Shown: positions 35,349 to 46,929 of the stretch, piece after piece
Layout of the letters: every line of letters starts with the position of its first letter
Position numbering within the stretch: the stretch's first letter is position 1
From: Myrica gale
Taxonomy: Eukaryota; Streptophyta; Magnoliopsida; Fagales; Myricaceae
Direction: 5' to 3'
DNA length: 64,000 nucleotides
Assembly (NCBI GenBank): GCA_963930655.1
Contig: OZ005606.1
Location: forward strand, 17,958,001-18,022,000
Notes under the pieces: generated by a model
Told to the model about the DNA's origin: nothing
Seen by the model: only the letters and a program-made list of their open reading frames with translations
The model's database searches: none
Position numbers and translations under genes: made by a program

Positions 35349-38300
35349 CCTATTTATGTTTAACTTCGTGGATCTTTGATGCAGACTAAATCAATCTTAT
35401 TAATAAAGCTACAATAAACATATCTAGGCTTCAATCTTTCTACTCAACAAACCTAAAAGGACATACCCTCTCATGGCCATCCACTCAGGCCTCTCCTGGG
35501 ACTTACTATTTGGAACTCTACACTTAATGTTCAAGTATGCTTCTAGGCTGCTAAGGTTGGGGTTTAACATTATATATATTATTTGATGTATTTAAAATTA
35601 TTTTTAAAAAAGGTCAATTAATAAGTAAAACTAAATCAAAATTCTATATTTCTCATTACTCAAAAATATTTTCCAAATTCTTAAAAGAAATTTCTGATTC
35701 TGGTATTTTGAGCTTCAATTCTAAAAATCCTTACTCCAAATCCCAAATCACCGAGTGATAGAGCTAAAGCGGATGTTCTAATCAATTAGTGACACATAAA
35801 TGGTGGCACTGAATTTTGAAATTGAAATTAATTCGTGGGAATAATCTTTGAATAGTCGAATTATGGGTTATTGGAAAATTCTAGGTAAAGTTTTTTGGGC
35901 AAATTACAATAACCCTCCATGAATTATCTCACTTTTCTCACTTATTCTCTAAATTGTAACTCGTTGCAATTCACCCCTCTAAACTATATATGTCCTTGTT
36001 GCGATTCTATCCCCAACTGATTTCGGGCGTCAATTTGCCCAAGTTTTCTAGATGAAGTTACTTTAAGAATGTCAGATTGACAGCAAGTTACAAAGTGGTT
36101 CAAATTTTTGACGAATTTCTATCTTAATTACACCTATGCTTAGGGATTGTTCCAAACTACAATATACCTCATCGATATTAATGGAAAAATGAGATCATTA
36201 AGTTTTTACGTGAATTGAGCCTTTTGCTTTTAAAGAATAACTCATTCTCAAAGCTCTTGTCCTTTAGTGGATTCCGCTCGGTGGCATATTATTGCTCTGC
36301 ATATCGTATTGATTTACATAAGATAGTGATTTTCTGTATCTCATTGTGCTTCTGCTTGGATTGTGAGTATACCTATCCATGGATAACTCCTGACCATTCC
36401 AGAAATATCTGGAGTATCCTTCTTATTCCCGAGATTCCCCTAGATATCTTGACTATTCTTAAGCGCTCCCAAGATGTCTCGTACCTTCCCTGAACAATCC
36501 TGGCATCAATTAGGAAAGGGGACCTAACGAAGAAAGAGAGAATAAATGCCTTGATCCCTTTGTCAACAAAAGCTATAACTCATGCTGGAAAATGATATTA
36601 AACGACAGAATATAGTTATTATACAGGGTTTCATGAAGACTTTTAGTTCATGGGTTCAAGAAGTGAGAATCAATGCTGCTCTCATGATCTGGTTCAAGAG
36701 AACCCCAAGTATGTATTTTGAGATATCATTTCCTGGCTCTAATAAATTTGACATGAACAGGTACATATAATATAGGAATTTTCCGAAGATTGATAAGTTG
36801 GTCGTGGCGCATCTGGAAGTCTGTAAAGTTTTCAAAAGCCGAATAATTGTGGCAAATATACCTAATCCTTTGAACTTTTCGGTGTCTGCAAGCTCTAGAA
36901 GAAACGTAATTGGCAAGCACTTTACGTTTTCAGCTGCTTTGTGCAGCTTGCAGGATATATATCATGACATCACACCCGTGCTAATGCGGCCTCTAATTCC
37001 TTTCCAATTATTCAATCCCACTAATTCCAATCCTAAAGGATGGAAAAGAAGTCAAACGAGAAGGGACCTACTTCATTAATCATCATATATTCCCTGGATT
37101 AGACCCTTTTGGGATGTACACCATTATTTTAACTCCCAAAAAGTCATTTTGATTCTCTCTCTATACTTTCCATGCCTGAAAAGCGACGAGAAAAGAAAAA
37201 GAAGAGAAGAATGAATAGTCTTCCATGCATTTTCTCTAATCATATCCATGGAATGTGGTGTTCATGCAAAACTAAAGTACTGGAATTCAAAATCCCTCCA
37301 TGGGGCATATCAACCTGTTCTTTGAGACTTTTATATGTCAAATAAAAGAAATGGTGGTCGAGCAATATATCTATCGTCTGCATATGAATGCATGCTTTAT
37401 AGCTTCTATCTTTGACTCTCGGACCACCTTTGGGCAGATATCTCTTTATGTCTGTCTCTGTACGTGGGTACCTACCTGCTTATATTGCCTTGCTCTTCCC
37501 ATGAATTAGTTTTCAAATTGAAGAGTACTGGAAAGCCGGAGAATCACGGAAAAGTCTTTTAAGGACCATACAAATTTCAAAAGGTAGCGCTTTTTGTCTC
37601 TTTTGTGGACCATATATCTTACGTACCTTTCTGCAGGTACTCAAGATCATAATGCAATGCATTCTTAATAATTTGGAGATGAATCGTGTAGAGGGAATGC
37701 TTGAACCAACGAAAAACCTAATGCGTAGTTGAACAAACAAGACGACAGGTTTACGTTTAGCCTAAGAAAAGATATAAATTCCTAGGCCCTAGCTTCGTCC
37801 ATGGAGGTTCCCTCACAAGAGTGGGCCACATAGAGGGGCAGACTACAGAGCGGGGATGAGTCCATCCCTCCCACATGCCTATGGGGAGAGGTTTTGCACT
37901 CGTGGCCCCACTTCAGGAAGGATTGAATCCACCCCATCCTCTAGCTTTTTTCTTTATTGAAATTTTGACGTGGCCCTATGTATTTATAGACCTACCACTA
38001 CCAACCATTTAAATTACCTCACATGTCTTTTCTGACTTAAGGTAAGAGCCTTGTAAGAATTTCTAAAGATAGACTAACCTAAGGAATGGTTTGAATTTCT
38101 AAAGATAGACTAACCTAAGGAATGGTTTGAAAAAAAAAAACCAACACTAATTGTGTCCTTCGAAATTTAAAAGCCTTGTAAGCGAATGAACTTTATTGAA
38201 ATTTAAAAGTATCGCCTCATGGCCGTTCGAAACATTCTGCATGAGAAATAAACAAAGGTGGTAAAGAAGGGGAAATAAAGCCAAAGCAAAAATGATAAGC

Positions 38301-38450
38301 AATCCATCCTGCAAACCAGTGAACCATCTGGTTTTGTCTTCTTGGCGCCAATTGAATTTTCCCACTCCAGATAAACATGCAAAAGCTCCCTGATTCTTTC
38401 AATTATCATCAAATCAACCGTTCAATCGACTTAGAAACTGGATGGTCTAT
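35349..38450. other. Intergenic DNA; first part may be pararetroviral leader
   Basis: No gene recognised. About 35349-35560 could be the untranslated leader of the pararetrovirus, but I found no tRNA-Met primer site there. The rest is AT-rich with no convincing protein or structural RNA. It includes the short tandem duplication at 38057-38128. Confidence 0.45.
38057..38128. repeat. 36-bp tandem duplication
   Basis: Two identical adjacent copies of a 36-bp unit beginning GAATTTCTAAAGATAG, followed by an A-tract. Confidence 0.95.
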
Positions 38451-38451
38451 C

Positions 38452-38628
38452 GTCTAACTAGAAGTTCCATCGTCAATTTTGTGACGGAAAAAAACATCGT
38501 GACAAAACGTTTTTTGTGACGAACTTTTGTAACAACTTACTACGAATTTGTTACGAAAAGATTTAATGGCGAAAGTTGGACTTTTGCGTGACAAAATATT
38601 TTGTCACAAAAAGTCAACTTTTTCATGA
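38452..38628. mobile_element. Transposon terminal fragment with TTTTGTGACG motifs and a hairpin
   Basis: Dense copies of GTGACGAAA/TTTGTCAC-type motifs and a perfect 20-bp palindrome at 38588-38607 within a longer hairpin. Such subterminal motifs are common in CACTA and Mutator ends. The opening CTAACTAGAAGTTCC could be a decayed CACTA terminus. It ends against the Tat gag fragment. Superfamily uncertain. Confidence 0.4.
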
Positions 38629-38862
38629 GGAAAGCCTGCGCAATTACATAGCGTGATTCAATCATGTGGCAGTCACGGTCTTCCGAGCTACTGATGAAGT
38701 CAAGCTTATGGCCCTGATCACAGGCCTCCTGCCGAGCGACTTCCTCAAATCCCTCATGAGGAAAACTCTGACCAATTTTGCAGATGCAACGACAAAAGCG
38801 CAGAAATTATTACCTCCCACACCCTTGGAATGTAGTCCACCTTAAGCGCTATCACCAGTAAG
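38629..38862 (+). pseudogene. Tat-type gag fragment
   Basis: Frame reads ESLRNYIA, a stop, FNHVAVTVFRATDEVKLMAL, ITGLLPSDFLKSLMRKTL and FADATTKAQKLL. This is the SL(R)xY..RF..E...V......A...GL....F..SL....P.....A..KA pattern of Tat/Athila-type Gypsy gag proteins. One in-frame stop (probably from CGA) and loss of both ends show a relic. Confidence 0.7.
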
Positions 38863-39129
38863 TGCACATTGCAGTTTACGTTACATTTTCCAAACTTTGG
38901 AACCCATTATTTTAATGAAGTGCAAGTATTTTCTTCGCCACACCACTCTCTATGGAGCTACAGTGTTATGATCTTTAGTGCGTATTCTCGTGATGAGAAC
39001 ACCCCCGGCAGCTGGTCTAACTCATTTGTGCCACGGGCACCCCTACACCAACAAAGCAGTCTCTACTGTTGTGACACGGGCACCCCTACACTAGCAAAGT
39101 GGTCTCAACCACCCGTGCCAAAGGCACCA

Positions 39130-39640
39130 TGAAGTTATAGTGCCAAGAGCACTCTTAATGTTACAATGCCGAGAGCACCCTTAATGTTATAGTGTCGAAA
39201 GCACCCTTAATGTTACAGTGTCAAGAGCACCATGAAGTTACAGTGCCGAGAGCACCATGAATGTTACAGTACCAAGAGCACCCTTAATGTTACAGTGCCG
39301 AGAGCACCATGAAGTTATAGTGCCAAGAGCACCCTTAATGTTACAGTATCGAGATCACCCTTCATGTTACAGTGTCGAGAGTACCCTTAATGTTACAGTG
39401 TCGAGAGCACCCTTAATGTTACAGTGTCGAGAGCACTCTTAATGTTACAGTTCCGATAGCACCCTTAATGTTACAGTGCTAAGAGCACTCTTAATGTTAC
39501 AGTGCCGAGAGCATCATGAAGTTACAGTGCCAAGAGCACCCTTAATGTTGCAGTGCCGAGAGTACCATGAAGTTACAGTGTCAAGAACACCCTTAATGAT
39601 ACAATGCCAAAAGCACCATGAAGTGACAGTGCCAAGAGCA
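39130..39640. repeat. Minisatellite, about 20 copies of a 25-26 bp unit
   Basis: Unit consensus AATGTTACAGTGCCGAGAGC followed by ACCCTT, with variants (GTGTCGAGAG, GTGCCAAGAG, ACCATGAAG). Diverged copies extend about 100-150 bases to each side. Open frames through it are repeats of one another and not genes. Confidence 0.92.
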
Positions 39641-40072
39641 CCTCCACACCAGAGAACTTGTCTGACTCCACAGCACCAAAGGCACTTCCACACCAGCAAA
39701 GAAGAATCTCCACACTAGCCGATTGGTCTAATGTTACATGGTTGAGGACATCACTACACCTGGGAACAAGTGTAACTTTGCAGTACCAAAAACACATCTT
39801 CACCAGAGGAACTTGTCAATTTCAGCGATGCCCAAGGCACCTCACATCAAGTCAATCGGCAGATGAGCCCTAGCAAAGCCAAACAAAAGAAACAACACAA
39901 AGAAGGTGCACAAACAACAAAAAATCAGATAATTTTATTCGCAGCAAAAAGGGGCAGTGCAAGGCAATACTCAAAAAGGGAGCAGATACTGGTTGGTTAA
40001 CCTATACACAAAAAGTCTTCTCCCGATTGGCCTTTCACGTTCACTCGTCTGCAATTTATAACACCACACAAA

Positions 40073-40591
40073 CTACCGCCATGCGGTAGGCCTCTCCTCT
40101 GAAAACAATTTCTCCCATAGGGCAAAGAAGTCCAACGCAATTCGCCAACTGTTGGGAGGCAATTAAGCTGGAGACAGCGAGAACCACTGTAGTAGCTGCC
40201 GCATATCCCTAGTAACCGAGAATCGAGCACCCGCATGTAGTACCTCTTCGAAAAAGGCGATCTCATCCCCTACGGGACACACCACCCTTTCCTTATGTTC
40301 CGACACCCTCATCACTATGGTCGGAGGAATGCAGTACTTATTCCTTAACTCGGCTAACTGGGTCTGAGTGCCATCAGATACCCATTGGGACACTGGTACA
40401 ATTCCCTTAGACGTAGAGTTTCTTCCAGCCTCCCCAAGCCCATAACCAGACGAAGCAATTGAGCACAAGTCCCTTACGAGGTAATGTAACAATGTCGAAT
40501 AGCAGATGGCATAAATAGATATAGAGCACCAAAAAAAGAAACGATGAAAATATCGCCTGTTAGCTTGCAGAACACTCAAGTCGGTAAGCAT
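40073..40591 (-). pseudogene. Antisense extra ORF of the Tat element ('putative gypsy type transposon' domain)
   Basis: Opposite in strand to the gag fragment. The conserved part reads CPVGDEIAFFEEVLHAGARFSV, then LLQWFSLSPA, a stop in place of a Gln codon, and LPPNSWRIALDFFALWEKLF. This matches the plant 'gypsy-type transposon' N-terminal domain (PF04195-like pattern: vvFyEdal..GlrfPl...vr.lL..l.laPsQLhPNsWril....LWe). Its first residues include a hydrophobic stretch that is probably not part of the domain. The role of this protein is unknown even in intact elements. One stop, otherwise open. Confidence 0.7.
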
Positions 40592-41557
40592 CTCCTCACC
40601 TACCCACTCACCTTTATTTCAAAAGACTCGGAATGGACCTGGTCGAATAATGGACACATGTCTCACAGCCCTGCGGTCCTAGCTTCCTCGCCTCTATTCC
40701 CTCGAGCTAGGCCAAAGCCAGATAAAATCCCAAAATGAATAGGGCTTGGTTTTCCCAAACAACCTCCAGATAGTCAAGGTCGTAGCCCGTGAGTGCTCTT
40801 GAACTCACAAACCACTTGAGCACCAGCGGAAGTAGGTAGGTTCACACCCCATGATTTGAAGCCCACAATTTGAAGCTCTCTTCATATTCCAGAGCTCTAA
40901 AAGCCATCGCCGATGAGTCATAATGGCAACTGACCCGAAAAACCCGGGCTGCTCAATCTCGTTTAAAGGAGGGACTACTGATGAGCCATAATATTATCAA
41001 CCCAGCCCATCAGAAATATATTGGCCCAATTGTAGTCCCGCACATGTCCATGGACGTTCTCAAGGTCCCCAGCCCACACAAATACAAATTCGTCACTTCA
41101 TACCTTCCTTCTCGGTCATTTAAAAAGACCTAAATGCTCACATCATTTAACTTCTATCAGGACTTTACCCCCCATATAAATAGTAAGGTACTCCCTTCAT
41201 ATTTTCTTAAGCTAAATTGTACGTCTAATAAGGAGCGGCGTCATTTGGTGAGTTTATGGACTAATAAGTTGAATATGGATTTTTGTGAACATTTGGTTTG
41301 GGGTGTGCTTCCTAACATTGAAGTTGGTGTTTTTTTATAGTGGTGGATGAAAGGGAAAGAGGAGAAGTGGAGAGGAAAAGAGGAGAAGTAGAGAGGGACG
41401 AAATCGGTCGATTCGTGGCCTTGGACGCTTGGAAATCAGTTCGTATGTATCACTTTCATATTGTGTTGCTATTTTCATGCTTCGTTGGTGATTGTGAGTG
41501 TTTTGGTTGGATTTCAATGGCATGAACGACGATATTCTGGATTCTCTGTGTGAACCG

Positions 41558-41850
41558 GTTCTAACATATAAACTTGAGGTTCAAACCTTGTAGAGATTCT
41601 AACCTAATTTTTAGAGGGTAGAACCGGTTCACTTAACTGGTTGGAACGTGTTATATTTCCGGTTAGTACGTAGTCAGAGCCTTATTTAAGGTTCTTACCG
41701 GAAAATCAGGTTAGAACCGATTGTAATAAGTTCGAACGCCTTTATAATAGGTTCGAACGTTAACTGTGAAGGCTCAAACCTTTTTAACAAGTTCCAACCC
41801 GTTTGGAACAGGTTCGAACTGGGTTAAATCAGTTCGAACTAGTTTTGCGT
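41558..41850. repeat. Left subterminal repeat block of the CACTA element
   Basis: Many copies in both orientations of GGTTCGAAC, GAACCGGTT and related 9-mers. In CACTA elements such subterminal repeats bind the TNPA protein and bring the ends together. Confidence 0.8.
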
Positions 41851-41963
41851 TCCAAAACCAGAAAGTTGAACAAAAAAAATTCAAAAAAAGAATACGGGCC
41901 AGAGCCATTTTATACAGTTAATGTTGTCATTGTACATTGAATGGTATAGGTGGGGATAATATC

Positions 41964-42227
41964 ATGGATAAGACTTGGATGCTTGCAAAGAACCGTCTCG
42001 ATGCCATGTTTATCAAGGGTATAGGTCAGTTCATGGAATGTGAAGAGAAAGTTGTGGCTGTGGATGGGAAGTTTAGGTGTCCTTGTAAGAATTGCAGGAA
42101 TGTTTATAGAGAAACCTTAGCAACAGTACATAATCATTTATTTGATAAAAGGATTGATCCGAGCTACACTAGGTGGGTTCACCATGGAGAGAGATTTGGA
42201 TTACACAAACCGCAGGTCCATAACTAG
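41964..42227 (+). pseudogene. TNP2-like transposase, transposase-associated domain
   Basis: MDKTWMLAKNRLDAMFIKGI, then FRCPCKNCRN and VHNHLFDKRIDPSYTRWVHHGE: this is the N-terminal 'transposase-associated' domain of plant CACTA transposases, with its CPCxxC zinc-binding signature and the WxxHGE ending. The open frame stops soon after and continues in other frames, so the gene is broken. Confidence 0.88.
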
Positions 42228-42362
42228 GCCTTTGTAGATCGGGATTGGGGGCGTCGGACAAACCAGTGATATGAAGCAAATGTTAGAAGATGTAGAGACA
42301 AGGATGATTGAGACTGCTGGTGTGGGGGCGATGCAGATAGTGATATACATGGATTCGCATCG

Positions 42363-43460
42363 ATGCATGGAAAAAAGTTTGCTAGGTTATGGGCTGATCT
42401 TGAGGAGGACTTATTTCCGGGGTGTAAGGAATTTAGTAGGTTTTCGTTTATTGTGGAGATGATGCATGCAAAGAAGGAAACAAATATGAGTGTACGTGCG
42501 TTTAATTGGATGTTAGGATTGTTTAGGCGAGCAATAGGTGACACCGAGGGAAAGTTTCCCAAATCACATGACGAATTTAAGAAATTGAGAGATGAGTTAG
42601 GATTCAGCTATGATAAGATACATGCATGTGTGAATGATTGTGTAATGTTTTGGAAAGAGAACAAGGATAAAGATAAATGTCTTGTGTGTGGTGTGAGCAA
42701 ATATCAGTATGACCAGTCCAAGCAGAGCAATATACCTCAGAAGATATTAAGACACTTCCCTTTGGTACCACGGTTGAGACGATTGTACAAGACGAAGGAA
42801 ATAGTGGTTGAGATGCGGTGGCACAAGGACCAACGTCCTGGTGATGATAAATTTTTAAGACACCCAGCGGACTCCGTTGTTTGGGAAGAGCATGACAGGG
42901 GTAATGAATGGTTTAGTAGGGACCCTCAAAATGTTAGGCTTGGGCTGGCATCAGATGGATTCAATCCTTCAAGTAATTCGGGAGGAAGAACATATAGTAT
43001 ATGGCCAGTGGTTGTAGTCTCGTACAATTTACCGTCGTGGAAGTGTATGCATGCTCAGAATCTCTTCATGACATTGCTTATCCCGGGACCAAGGTCCCCT
43101 GGCGATGATATTGATGTATATTTGCAACCATTAATTGACGAGTTGAAGGGATTATGGGAGAACAGAGTACAAAACGTTTAATGCATCCGCTGGGGAGCAC
43201 TTTAAACTGCATGCAACTTTGTTGTGGACTATTAATGCTTTTTTAGCATACGCAAACTTGTCGGGTTGGAGTACGAAGGGTAAGTTGGAGTGTCCAACTT
43301 GTAATGAGGAGACGCCATCTAGGTGGTTGTATCATGGAGGTAACCACTATTATATGGGACATCGGAGGTTTTTATCAATTGACCATGAGTGGCGGAATGA
43401 CACCATTAATCATGATGGCAAGAGTATGCCCTTTAGAGTTTGGCAAGGGTCCGGGCAATA
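42363..43460 (+). pseudogene. TNP2-like transposase, catalytic Transposase_21 domain
   Basis: Long frame from MHGKKFARLWADLEEDLFPGC through HDEFKKLRDELGFSYDKIHAC, CLVCGVSKYQ, RHFPLVPRLRRLY, LGLASDGFNPSSN (a catalytic Asp in SDG), YNLPSWKCMHAQNLFMTLLIPGP and DVYLQPLIDELKGLW. One frameshift at about 43165-43180 precedes LHATLLWTINAFLAYANLSGWSTKGKL and a CPTC knuckle. This enzyme cuts the CACTA ends. Overall well preserved but no longer one reading frame. Confidence 0.9.
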
Positions 43461-43462
43461 AG

Positions 43463-45720
43463 AAGCGAAAGCGCCATGAGGTAGAGTTGGGTCGGACAAA
43501 AATAAGCATATTCTTTCAGTTATCGTATTCGTCATCGATAAAACTAAGGCACAACTTGGACGTTATGCACATTGAAAGGAATGTATGTGAGAGCATTGTA
43601 GGGACTATGATGAGAATGGATAAAAAAACGAAGGATTCGCCTAAGGCTAGGAGAGACATGGAGGTGATGGGGGTAAAGAACTCGTGGCATCTTCAGAGGG
43701 TCGGGGAATAGAGAAGAAAGATTTATGCTAGGTTAAGAGATGTGAAGTTACCTGATGGATATGCATCAAATATCGCTCGTTGTGCAAAAGTGAAGGAGCA
43801 GTGGCGGAGCCAACAATTTTGAATAGGGGCAAAAACGAAAATTATTTTAAATAATATGATTAAAAATAATCAACAACTTGTTTCATTGCCTTCGTGTGAT
43901 AGCAAGTAAATCTGGAGAAAACAAATTGGAGAACAATTTCTGAAACAAAAACAATTCTAGAAAGAAAGGCAAGGAAAAGAGAGAAAGACAACAAAAAATT
44001 TCAAAGACGACTGATAAGCGGTTCCAACGTTGTGGCTATCGGTATATAAATACAACTCAGGTTCAAGAAAACAAATCTGAAGCACAACCAGCAAATAAAA
44101 AAATCTGATTTACTGACACCTACACCTCATTCAAGGAGACCCTGTTAATGTTAGATGAATGTCTCATCATGCTCAGATTAAGAGTAACTATTATGAAATA
44201 CGTTTGTTAACCAAATTTATTGCAATTACAGAACTCACAAAACCAAATTGCACTACAAGCTGAAGAAATCCAAAGAGAAAGAGTAGCTTCTAAGAGCATT
44301 GGAGAGAAAAAAAAAAGACAGCAAAATTATTTAGATGGATGCCACATACAAAAACAAACAGGAAATAAGCTCCTCATAGAAAATAGGAAATAATCTCCTC
44401 CTAGATTTTTGGGTTGAGTATCCTTATCTTCCTTAGGTTTTGTAAATGATTATAGAGGTCTCTTTTTTTTTAAAATAAAAAATAAACTCATATTTTTCAG
44501 AAAAAATAAGTGAGAGTTCATGAAAACATAGTGACTCACGTTAACTCTCTGGTTTCTTGTGTTGTTACATCTTCGACAACGTAGCGATGGAGTTTCTTTG
44601 CATGAGTGAGCTTTATACACACTCCTTTCAGAGCTTCTTTAATATGGAAATCACAAAAGACAGATATTAGCTTTATAAAGTTAAGAAACAGAAAAATGGT
44701 TGGGGGGTTATCAAAAAATAGTTAACGAAAACTTTCTAAAGGCAATAGCTATAAAACAAAACCTATGACAAAGACTTTCAAGAGAAGTCTACATTACATG
44801 AAAATTTCGACCGCTTACAATTTCTGGGTGCGCAGAGCAAGATCCTCTAGCTCCTTTAAGAGATCATCTTTACTCATGCTCAAAAGACAGAAAAGCAAGA
44901 GAGAAGAAGATAAAAAAAAAAGGGAGAAAAGACAGAAAGACAGGAGAATGTGTTTAGAAGACGTGAAGGAAACAGAAATTACGAAAGGAGAAAGGATGAA
45001 AGACGAAGAGGAGGAAAAGCAGAGGAAAAGGCCGAAGGAAAGGATCACAGATGGAGTTAGATGAAAGGACGAGGGAAAGCCAGTTAGAAAAGGGTGAGAG
45101 CTCTACAGAGAGAGCGGAAAATAGGGGGTTGAGGGGGGCAGCCTTACATGAAAGGTTACATGTTTAAGCCTTTTTACCTCTTTGTTTTAGAACTGAGGGG
45201 GGGGCTGCCCCTGCCCCCTTCCCTCCGCCCCTGTGAAGGAGAGTATGATAAGTGGGATGAAAAGTCATGATTGTCATGTATTTCATACAACGGTTACTGC
45301 CAGTAGCGATTCGTGGATACGAGTTTAAGGAGGTTACATAGCTAATTATTGAGTTGTGTTTATTTTTCAAAGACTTGTGTGCACGAACCCTGAAGGTGAG
45401 TGTTCTGAAACGTATGGAGAAAGACATTGGGATGATATTATGCAAGTTAGAAAGGGTGTTTCCTCCGGTATTTTTGATATGATGGTACATCTCTTAGTTA
45501 ACTTGCCACAAGAGGCATTATTGGGCGGTCCAGAACATGGAAGGTGGATGTATCCTGTGGAGAGGTACATTTGTAGATGGAAGCGCGGGTGAAGTACCAT
45601 AATCGCACCGATGGTTTCATTGCGGAGGCATATATTGACAGTGAATGTTTTGCCTTTTTTCGAAGTATCTGAAGGAGGTGGAACGGAGAGTCTGTAATGA
45701 TGCAGGGGTTAACAAGCGGG
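43463..45720 (+). pseudogene. TNP2-like transposase, DUF4218 region split by a hAT element
   Basis: Left part: LRHNLDVMHIERNVCESIVGTMMRMDKKTKDS, the start of DUF4218, up to the hAT insertion site (43798). Right part from 45242: KSHDCHVF, then after a frameshift RHWDD..FDMMVHLLVNLPQEALLGGPEHGRWMYPVERY and GFIAEAYIDSECFAFFSKYLKEV. These are consecutive blocks of one domain, so removing the hAT would bring them together. Additional frameshifts exist outside the insertion. Confidence 0.88.
43799..45233. mobile_element. Non-autonomous hAT element nested in the CACTA transposase
   Basis: Starts CAGTGGCGGAGCC and ends GGGTCCGCCCCTG-like (plus strand CCCTCCGCCCCTG), terminal inverted repeats of the plant hAT superfamily. 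It is flanked by a perfect 8-bp duplication TGAAGGAG (43791-43798 and 45234-45241). 1435 bp. It encodes no hAT transposase, so it relied on one in trans. On the minus strand it carries two exon-like segments with splice signals (see findings). Confidence 0.92.
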
Positions 45721-45799
45721 CTGAAAGTGAAATACCATCATTTGCCCACCAATTGGTGCAAAGAAAGGGTATGACTTGATTGCGAATAAGTTGAAGAAG

Positions 45800-46860
45800 G
45801 TTCGGTGGTATGTTCTAAGCAACTCGGACGAAATAAAGCATTAACGAGAGTAAGTAGCATTACTACAACATTTAATTTGTTGTACATATTTTATAACGAT
45901 GATTGTATTTACTAAGCATGTACATGGTTGTAGGGAACACGTTGAGGAGCTTTCAAGGGGTCGGGTGAGGGATGTGGAGCAGAGACATAAGCTCGAGCTC
46001 CCATCATGTTTCGAGAAATGGGTAAGTCACGAAATGATTGTATATTAATGTAACAACAAATAAATACTTCAAACAATCGAAATTATAATTAACTCACACA
46101 ACGAATAACATTGGTATACAAGCAGATCCAAGAACTACACCGTGAACATCCCGAGCAAGTCTTATTGGAGATATACGCCTTCGCATGCGGCCCAGATCGA
46201 CGGGCAGATCGATATTCTGTTTGCATTGTTGGTGGGACAAGGTACCACACGGTTGAGCGAGAACAGCGAAGAAAAACCCAAAATAGTGGAGTGTATTGTC
46301 AGGGGAAGTATGGGGTAGACATCGTAGACTATTATGGAGTCCTGATAGATATCTTGAAGTTACGGTATGTGAAGGGTAATGTAGTGTACGTCTTTAAGTG
46401 TGATTGGTTTAATGTTGGTGATGGGGTCAATGGCATTTGGACCGATGCACACTTCACAAGTGTTAATACGTCTCGTTTTTGGTATAAGGATGATCCATTT
46501 GTATCGGCGAATCAGGTGAGTCAAGTATTCTATTTGGATGATCCCAAATATGGAGGTCCTTGGCGTGTCGTACAGAGGGTGACCAACAGAAGCATTGAGG
46601 AAGTTCCGATGGTGGTAGATGATGTTGTTGAGGAGGGCGACGACTCACCAATTCCCGAGGCATACCAGGAGACGGAGTCGTTCTCGTTATTCGTTTATTT
46701 GTCTTGTTATAATATGGTCGCTTGTGTAGGGATGACGTAAAGCCAGATCCTGTGAACGACTTAGAGGTTGGTTCGAGTCGGTTCCGGTCAGCCCAGATCG
46801 AAGTGGACGACGTCGTTGACGATGACCTAGACGACGAAGAAGAGGAAGAATAGGATTTAT
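45800..46860 (+). pseudogene. CACTA TNP2-like gene, C-terminal DUF4216 region
   Basis: After an upstream exon-like piece (HVEELSRGR...HKLELPSCFEKW, about 45940-46020) the main exon (from about 46126) reads IQELHREHPEQVLLEIYAFACGP, YHTVEREQRRKTQNSGVYC, YYGVLIDILKLRYVKGNVVYVFKCDWF and FVSANQVSQVFYLDDPKYGGPWRVVQ. This is the DUF4216 signature at the end of CACTA transposases. A short intron with acceptor TGTAG at about 46728-46732 leads to an acidic tail ending DDEEEEE and a stop at about 46852. This part is open and may have been spliced normally. Confidence 0.85.
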
Positions 46861-46929
46861 TGACACTCTAGTTTTATTGTCAATCACAATTGGCAACTAA
46901 CAAGAATGCTTTCTTGTTATCAAATAGCT

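Larger units (their letters stand above)
38629..41190 (+). mobile_element. Tat-lineage Ty3/Gypsy remnant: gag piece, 3' region, start of 3' LTR
   Basis: A gag fragment is followed directly by a minisatellite-bearing region, an antisense ORF, a polypurine tract (AAAGGAGGGACTAC, 40965-40978) and an LTR start TGATGAGCCATAAT at 40979. The LTR part holds a TATA-like ATATAAATAG near 41175. Pol is entirely missing. Tat elements are known for hypervariable, tandem-repeat-rich 3' regions and for extra ORFs, some antisense, which fits. Confidence 0.65.

Noticed and set aside
39130-39720. Regularly spaced repeats that could suggest a CRISPR-like array
   Set aside because: Repeats are directly adjacent with no unique spacers, vary in sequence, and the genome is eukaryotic; it is a minisatellite.
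40163-40591. Possible host membrane protein because of a hydrophobic start
   Set aside because: The conserved part is the Gypsy-type transposon domain, next to Tat sequences; the hydrophobic part is probably outside the domain.
44765-45064. Lysine/arginine-rich 99-residue frame in the hAT element
   Set aside because: Composition follows a purine-rich tract that reads as a CT-rich leader on the other strand; no protein features.
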